From contig NZ_JAOQJI010000005.1 of assembly GCF_025567125.1 (NCBI RefSeq), positions 62,001 to 126,000 on the forward strand: a DNA stretch of 64,000 bases. Direction: 5' to 3'. This stretch comes from Phocaeicola fibrisolvens. GTDB lineage: Bacteria > Bacteroidota > Bacteroidia > Bacteroidales > Bacteroidaceae. Below are positions 40,247 through 49,508 of the stretch, piece by piece. Numbering within the stretch: the first letter of the stretch is position 1; the number at the start of each line of letters is the position of its first letter. A program made the translations under genes and the position numbers. The notes beneath the pieces were generated by a model, which searched no databases, was not told the DNA's origin, and saw only the letters and a list, made by a program, of their open reading frames with translations.

Positions 40247-40248
40247 TT

Positions 40249-40704
40249 ATGGAAGCTACTATAATTAAGAAAGACGGTAAGGCCACCATGGACAAGGATT
40301 TCAACTTCATGCTAAGCCTTCTCCGTAATGGTGAATATACTCTTACCATCAAGAGAAAGACTAAGCCCAGGACGCTGGACCAGAACGCACTCATGTGGAT
40401 GTGGTTCAGGTGCGTGGGTGGTGCCTTGCGTGAGTTCACCGGTGAAGCGTACTGGAGTACAAAGGAAGGTGTGGAAACGATACATGACCTGTATTGTAAG
40501 AAATTCCTTACAAAGATGGTTGTTACCCCTAAAGGTGAAACAACGGAACTCGCAAGAGGTACAAAAGGTCTTAGCACTATGGAGATGTCACATTTCCTGG
40601 ATGCTGTCAAGACTGATATAATGACTGAATACGGTATACAGCTACCGTTACCTACAGACAAGTATTATTCGGCATTTGCAGCCGAGTACGAAAACAAATA
40701 TTAA
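40249..40704 (+). CDS. NinB-like recombination protein
   Basis: 151 residues. The segment PRTLDQNALMWMWFRCVGG followed by a TKEGVETIHDLYCKKFL helix fits the NinB (Orf) family, which helps load recombination proteins onto SSB-coated DNA. It lies 2 nt after ssb, agreeing with that role. Confidence 0.78.
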   Translation: MEATIIKKDGKATMDKDFNFMLSLLRNGEYTLTIKRKTKPRTLDQNALMWMWFRCVGGALREFTGEAYWSTKEGVETIHDLYCKKFLTKMVVTPKGETTELARGTKGLSTMEMSHFLDAVKTDIMTEYGIQLPLPTDKYYSAFAAEYENKY

Positions 40705-40705
40705 T

Positions 40706-41308
40706 ATGGCAATAATTAAAGATTACGAACCGGAAGAACTGAAGTTTGTTCTTCCGGAAGCAGTTCGGGAACAGTTTCCAATGGAACTGCAATTTGAGAA
40801 CGCTGAGAGTGAGAAAGACATTCTGAAAGCAGTGAACGAACACTTCAATGCTTTGTTCCCTGAGAACGAGATGGCGCTTCGCTACATGGATGACGTGGAG
40901 AAATCGGACCTTCGTGGGAAATACTGCAAGCTTGTAGAGCAGGAGCTTCCTGAAGCTGAGAATGCTTTGCTGAACGCTAAGGAAGAGGCAAAACGTATCA
41001 AGACGGATGCTGAGGAAAGGTTGAATTCATTGAGCAAGCAGATTAAGGATTACGCTGCAAAAGTACAGGAAGGAACAGAGGAAAAGCAACTTCCGGCTAC
41101 AAAGACTTTCCGCATAGCATTGAATGGATATTTCCTGTATTACTCAATTCTTAACGGAAAGGTCGTGCTGGCCAAATCTGAAAAGATTCCATCCTACGAC
41201 AAATCATCATTGTGGGCACAGGAAGACAAGAACCGTGTGGCAATGATGGAGCTTTTCCAGCACCTGAGAGACCTTCTGATGAAGAGTTTGACAAGGAGCA
41301 TGACATGA
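40706..41308 (+). CDS. Phage coiled-coil protein, frameshifted at its end
   Basis: 200 residues from ATG 40706 as read. Residues 70-125 form a coiled coil; the remainder is not recognised. After MMELF the current frame ends in a basic, unconvincing tail. The -1 frame continues as PAPERPSDEEFDKEHD and stays open to a stop at 41371-41373, overlapping the next start as neighbours do. One T missing from the run at 41253-41256 explains this. The original protein was about 221 residues. Confidence 0.7.
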   Translation: MAIIKDYEPEELKFVLPEAVREQFPMELQFENAESEKDILKAVNEHFNALFPENEMALRYMDDVEKSDLRGKYCKLVEQELPEAENALLNAKEEAKRIKTDAEERLNSLSKQIKDYAAKVQEGTEEKQLPATKTFRIALNGYFLYYSILNGKVVLAKSEKIPSYDKSSLWAQEDKNRVAMMELFQHLRDLLMKSLTRSMT

Positions 41309-41365
41309 TTCCGGACGATGAAGGTGAAGTGATGGGTGAAGATGATTTCAATCAAGCTGTAGGAG

Positions 41366-41638
41366 ATGAGTAGATTGCAGCATAAGCGTGGCCGCAAGTC
41401 CAATTATGCACATTCTCTTAACAACCCATATTGGGAAAAGGTTGCAAGAGAGGTGAGGTTAAGGGATGGGCATAAGTGCATGATTTGCGGCGCACGCTAT
41501 CCTTTGGAAGTGCATCACAAGACATATAAGATAAATGGCGTTTCAATTGTAGGAAAGGAACTTGAGCACCTTGATTGCCTTGTTACTCTATGTGCTTCCT
41601 GCCACGAAAAAGTTCATAAAGGAATAATCAGATTATGA
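41366..41638 (+). CDS. HNH endonuclease
   Basis: 90 residues. HNH/ββα-metal motif with zinc cysteines: CMICGARYPLEVHHKTY, then TLCASCHEKVH. It probably nicks DNA in replication or recombination, or is a free-standing homing-type nuclease next to an intein-bearing gene. It overlaps the helicase start by 4 nt. Confidence 0.87.
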   Translation: MSRLQHKRGRKSNYAHSLNNPYWEKVAREVRLRDGHKCMICGARYPLEVHHKTYKINGVSIVGKELEHLDCLVTLCASCHEKVHKGIIRL

Positions 41639-43831
41639 AGTTTCAATTAAGAGATTACCAGCAGAATGCAAGTAACGCAGCAATTGCACATTACAAGCTG
41701 AAGAATGGAAAGAATTACCTGATGGTGTTGCCTACCGGCTGTCATGCAAAAGGAACTAAAATTCTTATGTATGACGGTTCTATGAAGAATGTTGAGGACA
41801 TAAAGGTAGGAGATTGCCTTGTAGGAGATGACGGAAAAAAAACGTACTGTGCTTGAGCTTCATAGAGGTATTGACAAACTTTATGAGATTAAGCCAATAA
41901 AGGGTAAGACATTTATTGTAAACGGAGGTCATATACTGTCCCTTTACAAAACGAATGAAGGGAAGAATCATCCTTCTTGTATGTCAAGAATAGATGAAAT
42001 ATCAGTAGAAGAATACATCACGAAGAGTAATAATTATAAACATCTCCATAAACTGAGAAGAGTGAAATTCGTAGATTTTGGGAATGAGGAAATAAAGGTT
42101 TTTGAACCTTACTTTCTTGGATTGTATCTTGGTGACGGCACTTCGACAAATGGAATAAGCATTACGTCACAACGTAAGGAAGTTGAGGAATATTTGTACT
42201 CATTTGCAGCAAAGCATAATGTAAAGGTAAGGAAAGCGACAAAGCCTGACAACCTTGCGTCATCTTATTGCTTTTCTAATATTAGAGTGAGCAGGATGAC
42301 CCCCAATCCTATAAAATTGGTTTTGGAAAGTCTTGGTCTATCAGGATTGACATCTGCTTTTAAGTTTATACCGATGGACTACAAGACAGCTTCCAAATCT
42401 GACAGATTAGAACTCCTTGCAGGGTTGCTTGATACAGATTCTTACTACGATAAGGATAGAAACATGTATGAATATTGCACTAAATCCGAAAGGCTTGCTG
42501 ACGATATTGCATTCCTCTGTCGTTCGCTTGGTTTTTACTGCGGAGATAAATCAATTAAGATAGTAAACGGTGAAACATATTACCGAATGACGATAACAGG
42601 AGAGCTTGATATTATCCCGACAAAAGTTAAAATCAGGAAAGGGAAACCTCGCTTACAAAAGAAGAGTGTTCTTGTTACAGGATTTTCCGTTCATTACATA
42701 GGTAATGGTGAATATTACGGATTTACCATAGATGGAAACCATTTATATTGTGATGGTCAGTTTTTCATTCATCATAACAGTGGAAAAAGCCTCATCATAG
42801 CTGACATAGCAGCAAGGCTGAATGAACCGTTGCTGGTGTTCCAACCTAACAAGGAAATACTTGAGCAGAACTTCGCAAAGTTGCAGACATATGGAATCTT
42901 TGATGCCGGATGCTATTCAGCCTCTGTAAAAAGAAAGGATATAAACAGGATTACTTTTGCTACTATCGGTAGCGTATATAATCACATGGAAGATTTCAAG
43001 CATTTCAAGTATATATTAATAGATGAATGCCATTTGGTTAATCCGTCACAGGGAATGTATTCAGATTTCTTCGCTGCAGCAGAGAGGCGTATAATCGGAC
43101 TTACTGCTACTCCATATAGATTGTGTAGTACGATGAACGGTTCGATGCTTAAATTTCTTACACGCACACGACCGAGAGTTTTCAGTGACGTAATCTATTA
43201 TTGTCAGGTCAGTGAACTACTTGCAAGAGGTTTTCTTACCAAACTGAAATATTACGACCTGACAAAAATAGAACTTGTGAATGTCAGAAGAAATTCAACC
43301 GGTGCGGACTTCGATGACGCGAGTCTTTCAAAGGAATTTGAACGTGTGGACCTGTATGGATACCTGATAAGCATGGTAAGAAGGCTGCTGGCTCCTAAGA
43401 GTGGAATACCGAGACGTGGAATACTGGTGTTCACGAGGTTTGTAAAGGAGGCTGAAATGCTAACCCATGAGATACCTTGTAGCGCTGTGGTCAGCGGAAC
43501 TACCCCTAAAAAGGAACGTGAACGGATTTTGGCAGACTTCAAGTCCGGAAAGATAAAGGTTGTTGCCAATTGCGGTGTACTCACTACAGGATTTGATTAT
43601 CCGGAGCTGGATACAATCGTTCTTTGCCGGCCTACGATGTCACTTGCATTGTACTACCAGATGGTAGGTCGTGTTATACGGCCATATCCAGGGAAGGAAG
43701 GATGGGTCGTTGATTTGTGCGGAAATATAAAGACTTTCGGTAAGGTGGAGGACTTGAGGATTGAGCAGCCGGAGAGAGGAAAGTGGATGGTCAAGACGAA
43801 CGGTAAACAATTAACCAATGTAATACTATAG
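41635..43831 (+). CDS. DEAD/DECH-box phage helicase interrupted by an intein and a frameshift
   Basis: The N-extein (35 residues, LRDYQQNASNAAIAHY, then LMVLPTG) and the C-extein from 42779 (SGKSLIIADIA) rejoin as PTG-SGKS, the Walker A loop. Further motifs are LIDECHLVNP, GLTATPYRL and YYQMVGRVIRP, so it is a superfamily 2 helicase of about 385 residues. The reading frame breaks inside the intein in a run of eight A (41835-41842); seven A restore one frame. As given, the track holds a 73-residue N part and a 667-residue C part. Confidence 0.85.
41740..42778 (+). other. Intein with LAGLIDADG homing endonuclease
   Basis: About 346 residues after correcting the frame. First residue Cys (block A: CHAKGTKILMYDGSMKNVED), block B FIVNGGHILSLY, the two dodecapeptide motifs FLGLYLGDGT and LLAGLLDTDSYY, block F YYGFTIDGNHLY and the end HHN followed by Ser. 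All blocks needed for splicing and homing are present apart from the frameshift near its start. Confidence 0.9.
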
Positions 43832-43834
43832 CCT

Positions 43835-44188
43835 ATGTATGTAATAAGAGGACAGATACCAAGTAAGAGTAACTGTTATAAGATAGTGAATGTAAATGGT
43901 CATGCAAAGCTGGCCAAACAGAAGGTTCTTACTGAATATGAAAAGAATTTCTATATTCAGTGTCCGGAACGTGGGAGGATGGTCAAAGGATATTTCAAGC
44001 TGAAAGCCAAGATATATTATTCAAGTAACCGTCCGGATCTGGACAATTCTCTTAAGATTCTTCTTGACTGCCTGCAACAGACCAAGACGATTGATAATGA
44101 CAGATATTGTGTTCAAATAGACATTCAGAAATTCATCGACAAGAAGGAGCCACGGATTGAATATGAGGTAATGCCGATAGAGTTCTGA
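43835..44188 (+). CDS. RusA-family Holliday junction resolvase
   Basis: 117 residues. The motif RPDLDNSLKILLDCLQ and NDRYC carries the catalytic aspartates of RusA. Resolves four-way junctions during phage recombination and before packaging. It follows the helicase by 3 nt. Confidence 0.9.
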   Translation: MYVIRGQIPSKSNCYKIVNVNGHAKLAKQKVLTEYEKNFYIQCPERGRMVKGYFKLKAKIYYSSNRPDLDNSLKILLDCLQQTKTIDNDRYCVQIDIQKFIDKKEPRIEYEVMPIEF

Positions 44189-44203
44189 AAGTAGGAGGTA
44201 CTT

Positions 44204-45118
44204 ATGGCCAGACCAAACAAACAGGGGATTGATTATTTCCCATTTGATGTTGATTTTTTCTCAGACATAAAAATCAGGAAGATTGCAAGGGCATGCGGTT
44301 CACAGGCTACTTCCATACTAATCTGCCTGCTGTGTAATATCTACAAGGATAAAGGGTATTACATTTTGTGGGATGAAGATTTGCCTTTTGTTATTGCTGA
44401 CACAGTTGGGGTTTCCGAGGGCGCTGTTAAGGAAGTTATATTGAAGGCTCTGCAAGTTGATTTTTTTGACCAGGACATATATAATAAGCATAACGTACTT
44501 ACCTCGTTAGGTATTCAGAAGCGATTCAAGTCCGCGGTTTACAAGAGGGAAAAGATTGAGTACATTGAAGAATATATGGTTTCCGATGTAAGAAAAATAG
44601 TTTCTGACATCAAAAACCAAGTTTCTGACGTCAGAAGTACACAAAGTAAAGTAAAGAAAAGTAGAGTAAAGAAAAGTAAAGAAAATGATAAAGAAATATC
44701 TCCTGAAGGAGATACAAAGAAAGACGAGCTTTCTTTGAAGCCTCATCCGCAAATAGAACATGTTGATTTTGTCAAATTGCAGGAATACTTCAATACTACT
44801 TTCAACGGTAAATTGTCAGTGGTCATGAACATGACCGAAGCAAGGCGCAAGGCTGTCAAGGCAAGAATAGCCCAGTACGACAAGGAAACTGTATTCACCG
44901 TATTGAAGAAGGTGGCTGCCAGTCCATTTCTTTTAGGGTGTAACGACAGAAACTGGAAGTGCGATTTTGACTGGATTTTCAAGGCTGGAAACTTCACTAA
45001 GATTTTGGAGGGTAATTATGACGAAAAACGAAATAACAATACGGCAGGAGGCAGAAAGGAATCAGTTAGCCGTCTTAAAGGCCTCGCCGAAGCAATACTT
45101 ACAGATTCTGAAACCTAA
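44204..45118 (+). CDS. Lin1244/Lin1753-like (DUF4373) phage replication protein
   Basis: 304 residues. The N-terminal domain (YFPFDVDFFSDIKIRKIARA to RRF-type helices) is the Lin1244/Lin1753 replication-initiation domain. A charged linker (about 130-180) joins it to a DnaD-like C-terminal domain with NWKCDFDWIFKAGNFTKILEG. It likely loads or recruits host DnaB at the phage origin. It overlaps the next gene by about 100 nt. Confidence 0.82.
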   Translation: MARPNKQGIDYFPFDVDFFSDIKIRKIARACGSQATSILICLLCNIYKDKGYYILWDEDLPFVIADTVGVSEGAVKEVILKALQVDFFDQDIYNKHNVLTSLGIQKRFKSAVYKREKIEYIEEYMVSDVRKIVSDIKNQVSDVRSTQSKVKKSRVKKSKENDKEISPEGDTKKDELSLKPHPQIEHVDFVKLQEYFNTTFNGKLSVVMNMTEARRKAVKARIAQYDKETVFTVLKKVAASPFLLGCNDRNWKCDFDWIFKAGNFTKILEGNYDEKRNNNTAGGRKESVSRLKGLAEAILTDSET

Positions 45119-45710
45119 GAGTATCGATGATGTTTTTGCATCCTCAGTGCCTGCACTTGTAACAGTTGCCATGGAATTCGGAGAAAACCATGCACGTGCA
45201 ATTGTCGTGATATTGCTGTCGGAGGTTGTGGATTTCTTCAATGCGTCAAATACAATGAATGATTCACAGGTAGCCATTACAACTGATTTAATTATCGAGG
45301 AATATCCGTATTTCAAGATTGATGATTTGAAGTTGGCTTTCCGAAATGCTATGAAGGGTAGATACGGAGAGATATATAATCGTCTGGATGGCTCTGTTAT
45401 CATGGGGTGGCTGAATCAATATAATCGTGAGAGATGCGCTAAGGCTGACGTAATATCGTACAATGAGCATAAGGTAAGGGTTCAGGAAGAATCTGGGTTG
45501 TATTATGATGATTACCGAAAACAATTAAAGGTTCTGGCATCACATGGAGACAAGAGTGCACAGGAAGCGCTCCGTAGATCTGATGATATACTTTCCTTCA
45601 TGAAAGAAAAGAAAATGGAGAAACAGAAAAAGATACTTGAAGAGTATGAGCGGAAACGTAACGAAATTCGAAATCAAGTTCAACAAAAAGGGGTACCTGA
45701 AAAAAGATGA
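45018..45710 (+). CDS. Phage replication-associated protein of unknown family
   Basis: 230 residues from ATG 45018, which has GGAGGG as ribosome-binding site 6 nt upstream; the longer frame from 44967 has no such site. Helical, with a central YPYFKIDDLKLAFRNAMKGRYG segment and a basic coiled-coil end. It follows the DnaD-like protein with a large overlap and may be its partner in helicase loading (inference). Confidence 0.65.
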   Translation: MTKNEITIRQEAERNQLAVLKASPKQYLQILKPKSIDDVFASSVPALVTVAMEFGENHARAIVVILLSEVVDFFNASNTMNDSQVAITTDLIIEEYPYFKIDDLKLAFRNAMKGRYGEIYNRLDGSVIMGWLNQYNRERCAKADVISYNEHKVRVQEESGLYYDDYRKQLKVLASHGDKSAQEALRRSDDILSFMKEKKMEKQKKILEEYERKRNEIRNQVQQKGVPEKR

Positions 45711-45849
45711 AATATGCAATTTTTTTGGCTGGAATAATGTACATCTTACCGTTAACGGACATTGCATTGTGAGCGTAAGGTCAGATAAGATGGAAGCATT
45801 CGAAAAGACTGTAGAACGGCTTTTTATTTCAGTGATAAAAAGGATGTAA
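45646..45849 (+). CDS. Small phage protein overlapping the previous gene
   Basis: 67 residues from ATG 45646. It shares 65 nt with the preceding gene in another frame. Alpha/beta pattern (EICNFFGWNNVHLTVNGHC). The compact and balanced composition suggests a real protein, but a later start is possible. Confidence 0.5.
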   Translation: MSGNVTKFEIKFNKKGYLKKDEICNFFGWNNVHLTVNGHCIVSVRSDKMEAFEKTVERLFISVIKRM

Positions 45850-45850
45850 A

Positions 45851-45924
45851 ATGGCGAAGTTTCTGTTTGCAAAACTTGTCATTCTGAACTATCTTTACTG
45901 ATGTAATGAACTAAAAGTCAAACC
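45851..45924 (+). promoter_or_regulatory. Repeated promoter/leader element, copy B
   Basis: TTTG (45866-45869), a 20-nt spacer and TATCTTTA (45890-45897). Nearly identical to copy A from ATGGCGAAGTTTCTG to ACTAAAAGTCAAACC (45910-45924). The enclosed 16-codon frame reads MAKFLFAKLVILNYLY (45851-45901). Confidence 0.7.
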
Positions 45925-45940
45925 AATAAATAATAAAATT

Positions 45941-47599
45941 ATGGCAGAAATTAAAAATCTACCGGTGAGTTTAATTCAAACGTCACCTAGAAATCCTCGT
46001 AAAACATTCGATGAGGAAAAGTTAAAGGAACTTGCACAGAACATTGAAGAACAGGGACTGCTGCAGCCTATCACAGTAAGAGTAATCAAGGAAGGTGATT
46101 CTGTAATAGATGAAGATACTGGAGAAGTTATCAATTCGGAATCTAAGTATGAGATTGTATGCGGTGAGCGACGTTTCCGAGCATGGAATATGCTTGCAAA
46201 AAAATCCGACAAGTATAATGAAATACCGTGCATAGTCAGGGAAATGACTGACGAACAGGCTTTCGACGCTATGATAACTGAGAATTTGCAGCGGCAGGAT
46301 GTCGATCCGGTTGAAGAAGCGATAGCATTTTCCCTGCTTCTAGAAAATGGCAATTCAGTTGATGATATAGCTTTGCGATTTGGAAAGTCTACCAGATTCG
46401 TGCAGGACAGGGTAAAGCTGAAAGGACTTATTCCTGAGCTTATCGAGATGCTAAGAGAAGACCTCATTCCTATCTCCGGCGCCATGTTGCTTGCCAAACT
46501 CGATGTAGACGCTCAGAAGGAATTCTATAACGAAGAAGTGAATGGTGAGGATGGAGTAACCTTGTCAGATATTAAGGATTATATTGATGACCTGTTTTGT
46601 GTCATTGATAAGGCACAGTTTTTTTCTGAGGATAATTTCAGTGATTCGATTCCATCATGCTCTAGCTGCATCAATAACACTGCCAATCATGGGTGCCTGT
46701 TCTACGAAATGAAAGGTAAGGAGCAGAAGTGCATTAATCGTGAATGTTTCTCCAGGAAGCAGCAGGAATATGTCAAATACCGTGTGATGAAGGAGGCTGA
46801 AAATCTCGTCAAGAAGGGTGAGCCTCTGACATTCGGAAAATCTGTCATCGTAATCGAACCTCCTCGGTCATGGGATACTGAGAGTGAGAAACAGAGAAAG
46901 GAAGATACGATTAAGATGTATAACGATATGGGATTTGAAGTCGTATATAGTAGTGTATTCGACCATCCGTGCTTTTATTCTGAATCTGATGAAAGGATTG
47001 CAGAGAAACTTGAAAATAATGAGGTATATAGATGCATAGAGGTTCTAGGTTACAGCAGACCGGAATTCAAGGTGTCATTTTATTATCTCAAGAAATCTTC
47101 ATCTGTCAAAGGTGCTTGTAATGTTTCCAATCAGATTGAGGCTGAGAATATCAGACAGAAGATAAAGAGAAATGGGGAGCTGATGGTGGAGAAGAAAACT
47201 GAAACCATGCGTAAATGGGCGGATGACATGGATGATTATACGAGCAAATCTGATGGAATGTCACCGAACGAGCAGATTATATTCGATGTGTTGGTAATGA
47301 AGGGTTGTGGATACCTGTTTCAAAAATCAATAGGGCTGAATATAAATAAGATTGATATTGTGCAATATGTTACAGATAATGCTAAGGAAAGGAACAAATG
47401 GTACAGAGAGTTTATTCGTGCAAAATTATCTGAAGCTGCTGTGATGTATGATAGTGATTTGAAGAAATTACAGGATATGCTTTTCAGCGAGCAGTATCCT
47501 GAAAGATACAACGAGATGACTTCAAAACTCACAAGTTCATACGCTAAAAAGGAAGAAAATCTGAATGAGAAACTTAAGGAACTTGTCGGTGAACAGTAA
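45941..47599 (+). CDS. ParB/Spo0J-family protein
   Basis: 552 residues, longer than chromosomal ParB. The N-terminal ParB nuclease-like domain has SPRNPRKTFDEEKLKELAQNI and GERRFRAWNML, then an HTH region (SVDDIALRFGKSTRFVQDR). A Cys-rich insert (SCSSCINNTANHGCLFYE) may bind zinc. The C-terminal half is not recognised. No ParA is nearby, so a nuclease, regulator or CTPase switch role is as likely as partition. Confidence 0.85.
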   Translation: MAEIKNLPVSLIQTSPRNPRKTFDEEKLKELAQNIEEQGLLQPITVRVIKEGDSVIDEDTGEVINSESKYEIVCGERRFRAWNMLAKKSDKYNEIPCIVREMTDEQAFDAMITENLQRQDVDPVEEAIAFSLLLENGNSVDDIALRFGKSTRFVQDRVKLKGLIPELIEMLREDLIPISGAMLLAKLDVDAQKEFYNEEVNGEDGVTLSDIKDYIDDLFCVIDKAQFFSEDNFSDSIPSCSSCINNTANHGCLFYEMKGKEQKCINRECFSRKQQEYVKYRVMKEAENLVKKGEPLTFGKSVIVIEPPRSWDTESEKQRKEDTIKMYNDMGFEVVYSSVFDHPCFYSESDERIAEKLENNEVYRCIEVLGYSRPEFKVSFYYLKKSSSVKGACNVSNQIEAENIRQKIKRNGELMVEKKTETMRKWADDMDDYTSKSDGMSPNEQIIFDVLVMKGCGYLFQKSIGLNINKIDIVQYVTDNAKERNKWYREFIRAKLSEAAVMYDSDLKKLQDMLFSEQYPERYNEMTSKLTSSYAKKEENLNEKLKELVGEQ

Positions 47600-47681
47600 T
47601 TGAATTAATGATATGGAAATGAATCATTCCCCTTGATAATAAAAGTTGATACATAGTCCGATAACAATAACTTAGATAATT

Positions 47682-47975
47682 ATGATTACATTAAACAGAT
47701 TGGCTAAAAGATGTTTTGAGATAGCGTTGAAGCGTAAAAAAATGACTGAAAGCACTTCTCCTAAGGCTGTAGTGCTGGCCATATCGTCGGAATGGAGGGA
47801 ACTTGCCGAGGCCGGGAAGGAGCGAAGCAATCATATTCCATCCTGGAGTGAGCGTGAGGAAGAAGCCGCAGATGTCATAATAGCTACACTTACATATCTT
47901 GAGAAGATAGGATGCAACGACATCGAGCAACTTTTGAAGGATAAAGTGGAGTTTAATTCGTACCGTACTAAGTGA
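47682..47975 (+). CDS. MazG-like nucleotide pyrophosphohydrolase
   Basis: 97 residues with SEWRELAEAG and EEEAADVIIATLTYL, the metal-binding glutamates of the MazG/NTP-PPase fold. Cleans up or diverts nucleotides, including modified ones, and can affect ppGpp. Phage copies are common. Confidence 0.78.
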   Translation: MITLNRLAKRCFEIALKRKKMTESTSPKAVVLAISSEWRELAEAGKERSNHIPSWSEREEEAADVIIATLTYLEKIGCNDIEQLLKDKVEFNSYRTK

Positions 47976-48031
47976 TGTTCCGGCTATTATGTGATGTTGA
48001 TTATTAGTGTTGTTGATTAAATAGTTGGTAT

Positions 48032-48697
48032 ATGACAGAATTTGAATTTCAGACAATCCAGACAAGTCTGCTGGATTTCAACAAGGGCCAGCTTGATGGC
48101 CTGCCGAAGAATCCCCGGTTCTTCAGGGATTACCGTTATGACGCTATGAAGAAAAGCATAGAGGACAGTCCTGAGATGCTTAATCTTCGTGAACTAATTG
48201 TCTATCCTGTAGGAGAAAGATACATTGTAGTGTGCGGTAATTTAAGACTTAGGGCCTGCAAGGAACTTGGGTACAAGGAACTTCCTTGCAAGGTTCTAAA
48301 TCCTGAGACTCCTGTAAAGAAGCTGCGTGAATATGCGACAAAGGATAACGTGTCATTCGGTGAGAATGATATGGACGTGATGATGAACGACTGGGATAAG
48401 TCTGAACTTCAGGAATGGGGGATTGAGTTTGCTCCGGAGCCTGAAAAGGATGAATTCAAGGAGCGTTTCGAAGCCATAACGGATGAAACTGCCGTCTATC
48501 CACTTATACCCAAGTATGATGAGAAGTACGAGCTATTTATTGTCATGTCTTCTAACGAAGTGGACAGCAACTGGCTGCGTGAAGCACTTGACATGCAGCA
48601 CATGCAGAGTTACAAGACCGGTAAAGTGAGCAAAAGCAATGTAGTTGATATTAAGGATGTACGCCATGCAATTGAGAATCGTAATACCAAGTCATAA
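48032..48697 (+). CDS. ParB-like nuclease domain protein linked to a glycosyltransferase
   Basis: 221 residues. N-terminal ParB-like domain (NPRFFRDYRYDAMKKSIED, VVCGNLRLRACKELGY). The C-terminal half is alpha/beta. It overlaps the glycosyltransferase gene by 32 nt. ParB-like and TET-associated glycosyltransferase pairs recur in phages that decorate DNA bases, so this may direct or nick DNA for modification. Confidence 0.78.
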   Translation: MTEFEFQTIQTSLLDFNKGQLDGLPKNPRFFRDYRYDAMKKSIEDSPEMLNLRELIVYPVGERYIVVCGNLRLRACKELGYKELPCKVLNPETPVKKLREYATKDNVSFGENDMDVMMNDWDKSELQEWGIEFAPEPEKDEFKERFEAITDETAVYPLIPKYDEKYELFIVMSSNEVDSNWLREALDMQHMQSYKTGKVSKSNVVDIKDVRHAIENRNTKS

Positions 48698-49418
48698 GAG
48701 ACACGACAGGGTGTTCGCAAAAAAGCTGGTGAACGACCCGATAATCTGCGTTGCTGAGAGCCAGGCAGACGTGTACAGACAGTTCAATCCAGACTGTGAG
48801 ATAGTCACCCATCCGGACGATGTTGTCGGCCTCATCCCCAAACGCAACTGGATGGCGAAGCATTTCAGGAACCTGTTCATGCTGGACGATGATGTCCATG
48901 CTTGCAAATCTATTTACGTCGAAAAAGGAGAACCTTCGAGAATCAAGGATAAGGACGAGATAACTCGTATAATTTTCAATCTTGCCGAGATGGCTGAGAT
49001 GATGGATGTGCATCTTTTCGGGTTTACCGCACGCATATCTCCGGTCATGTACGATGAAACTGCATTCCTTTCGTTGTCCAAGATGATAACCGGATGTTCT
49101 TATGGAGTGTTTTACAACAAGAACACATGGTGGAATGAAGAGCTCAGGCTTAAGGAGGATTTCTGGATTTCCTGTTACATGAAGTACAAGGAAAGAAGGA
49201 TACTTACTGACCTTAGATACAACTTCGAGCAGAAATCCACCTTCGTCAATTCAGGAGGTCTTGCCGCATTCCGGAACCAGGCAGAGGAGCAGCGTTCAAT
49301 AATGCTTATCAAGAAGCATTTCGGAGACAGCATTAATCTGAAGGGAAGTACCAATAACGGTAAGGACAAAACAAAGCAGCTTGTTAAGTACAATATAACT
49401 TGCAAGTTCAAGTTTTGA
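48666..49418 (+). CDS. TET-associated-type glycosyltransferase (TAGT-like)
   Basis: 250 residues from ATG 48666 (MQLRIVIPSHKRHD). A GT-A-like enzyme: the N-terminal Rossmann strand RIVIPS, the segment ICVAESQADVY, and the metal-binding FMLDDDVHA (Asp74-76). The pattern matches the TAGT family, proposed to attach sugars to oxidised 5-methylpyrimidines in phage DNA. No TET/JBP oxygenase is seen in the window. The overlap with the ParB-like gene supports joint function. Confidence 0.75.
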   Translation: MQLRIVIPSHKRHDRVFAKKLVNDPIICVAESQADVYRQFNPDCEIVTHPDDVVGLIPKRNWMAKHFRNLFMLDDDVHACKSIYVEKGEPSRIKDKDEITRIIFNLAEMAEMMDVHLFGFTARISPVMYDETAFLSLSKMITGCSYGVFYNKNTWWNEELRLKEDFWISCYMKYKERRILTDLRYNFEQKSTFVNSGGLAAFRNQAEEQRSIMLIKKHFGDSINLKGSTNNGKDKTKQLVKYNITCKFKF

Positions 49419-49431
49419 AAATGGCGTAAAA

Positions 49432-49505
49432 ATGGCGAAGTTTCTGTTTGCAAAACTTGTCATTCTGTATTAATTTTACTGATGTAAGATAATAAATGTC
49501 AATGA
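49432..49505 (+). promoter_or_regulatory. Repeated promoter/leader element, copy C
   Basis: TTTG (49447-49450), a 20-nt spacer and TAATTTTA (49471-49478). The first 36 nt are identical to copy B. The 3' part has diverged, and ACTAAAAGTCAAACC has become a weaker AATAAATGTCAATG. The enclosed frame is 13 codons (MAKFLFAKLVILY). Confidence 0.65.
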
Positions 49506-49508
49506 TTT

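Noticed and set aside
45941..48697. Plasmid-type ParAB partition locus
   Set aside because: No ParA ATPase or centromere-like iterons are visible; two ParB-like proteins in a phage early region are better seen as nuclease or modification-linked proteins.
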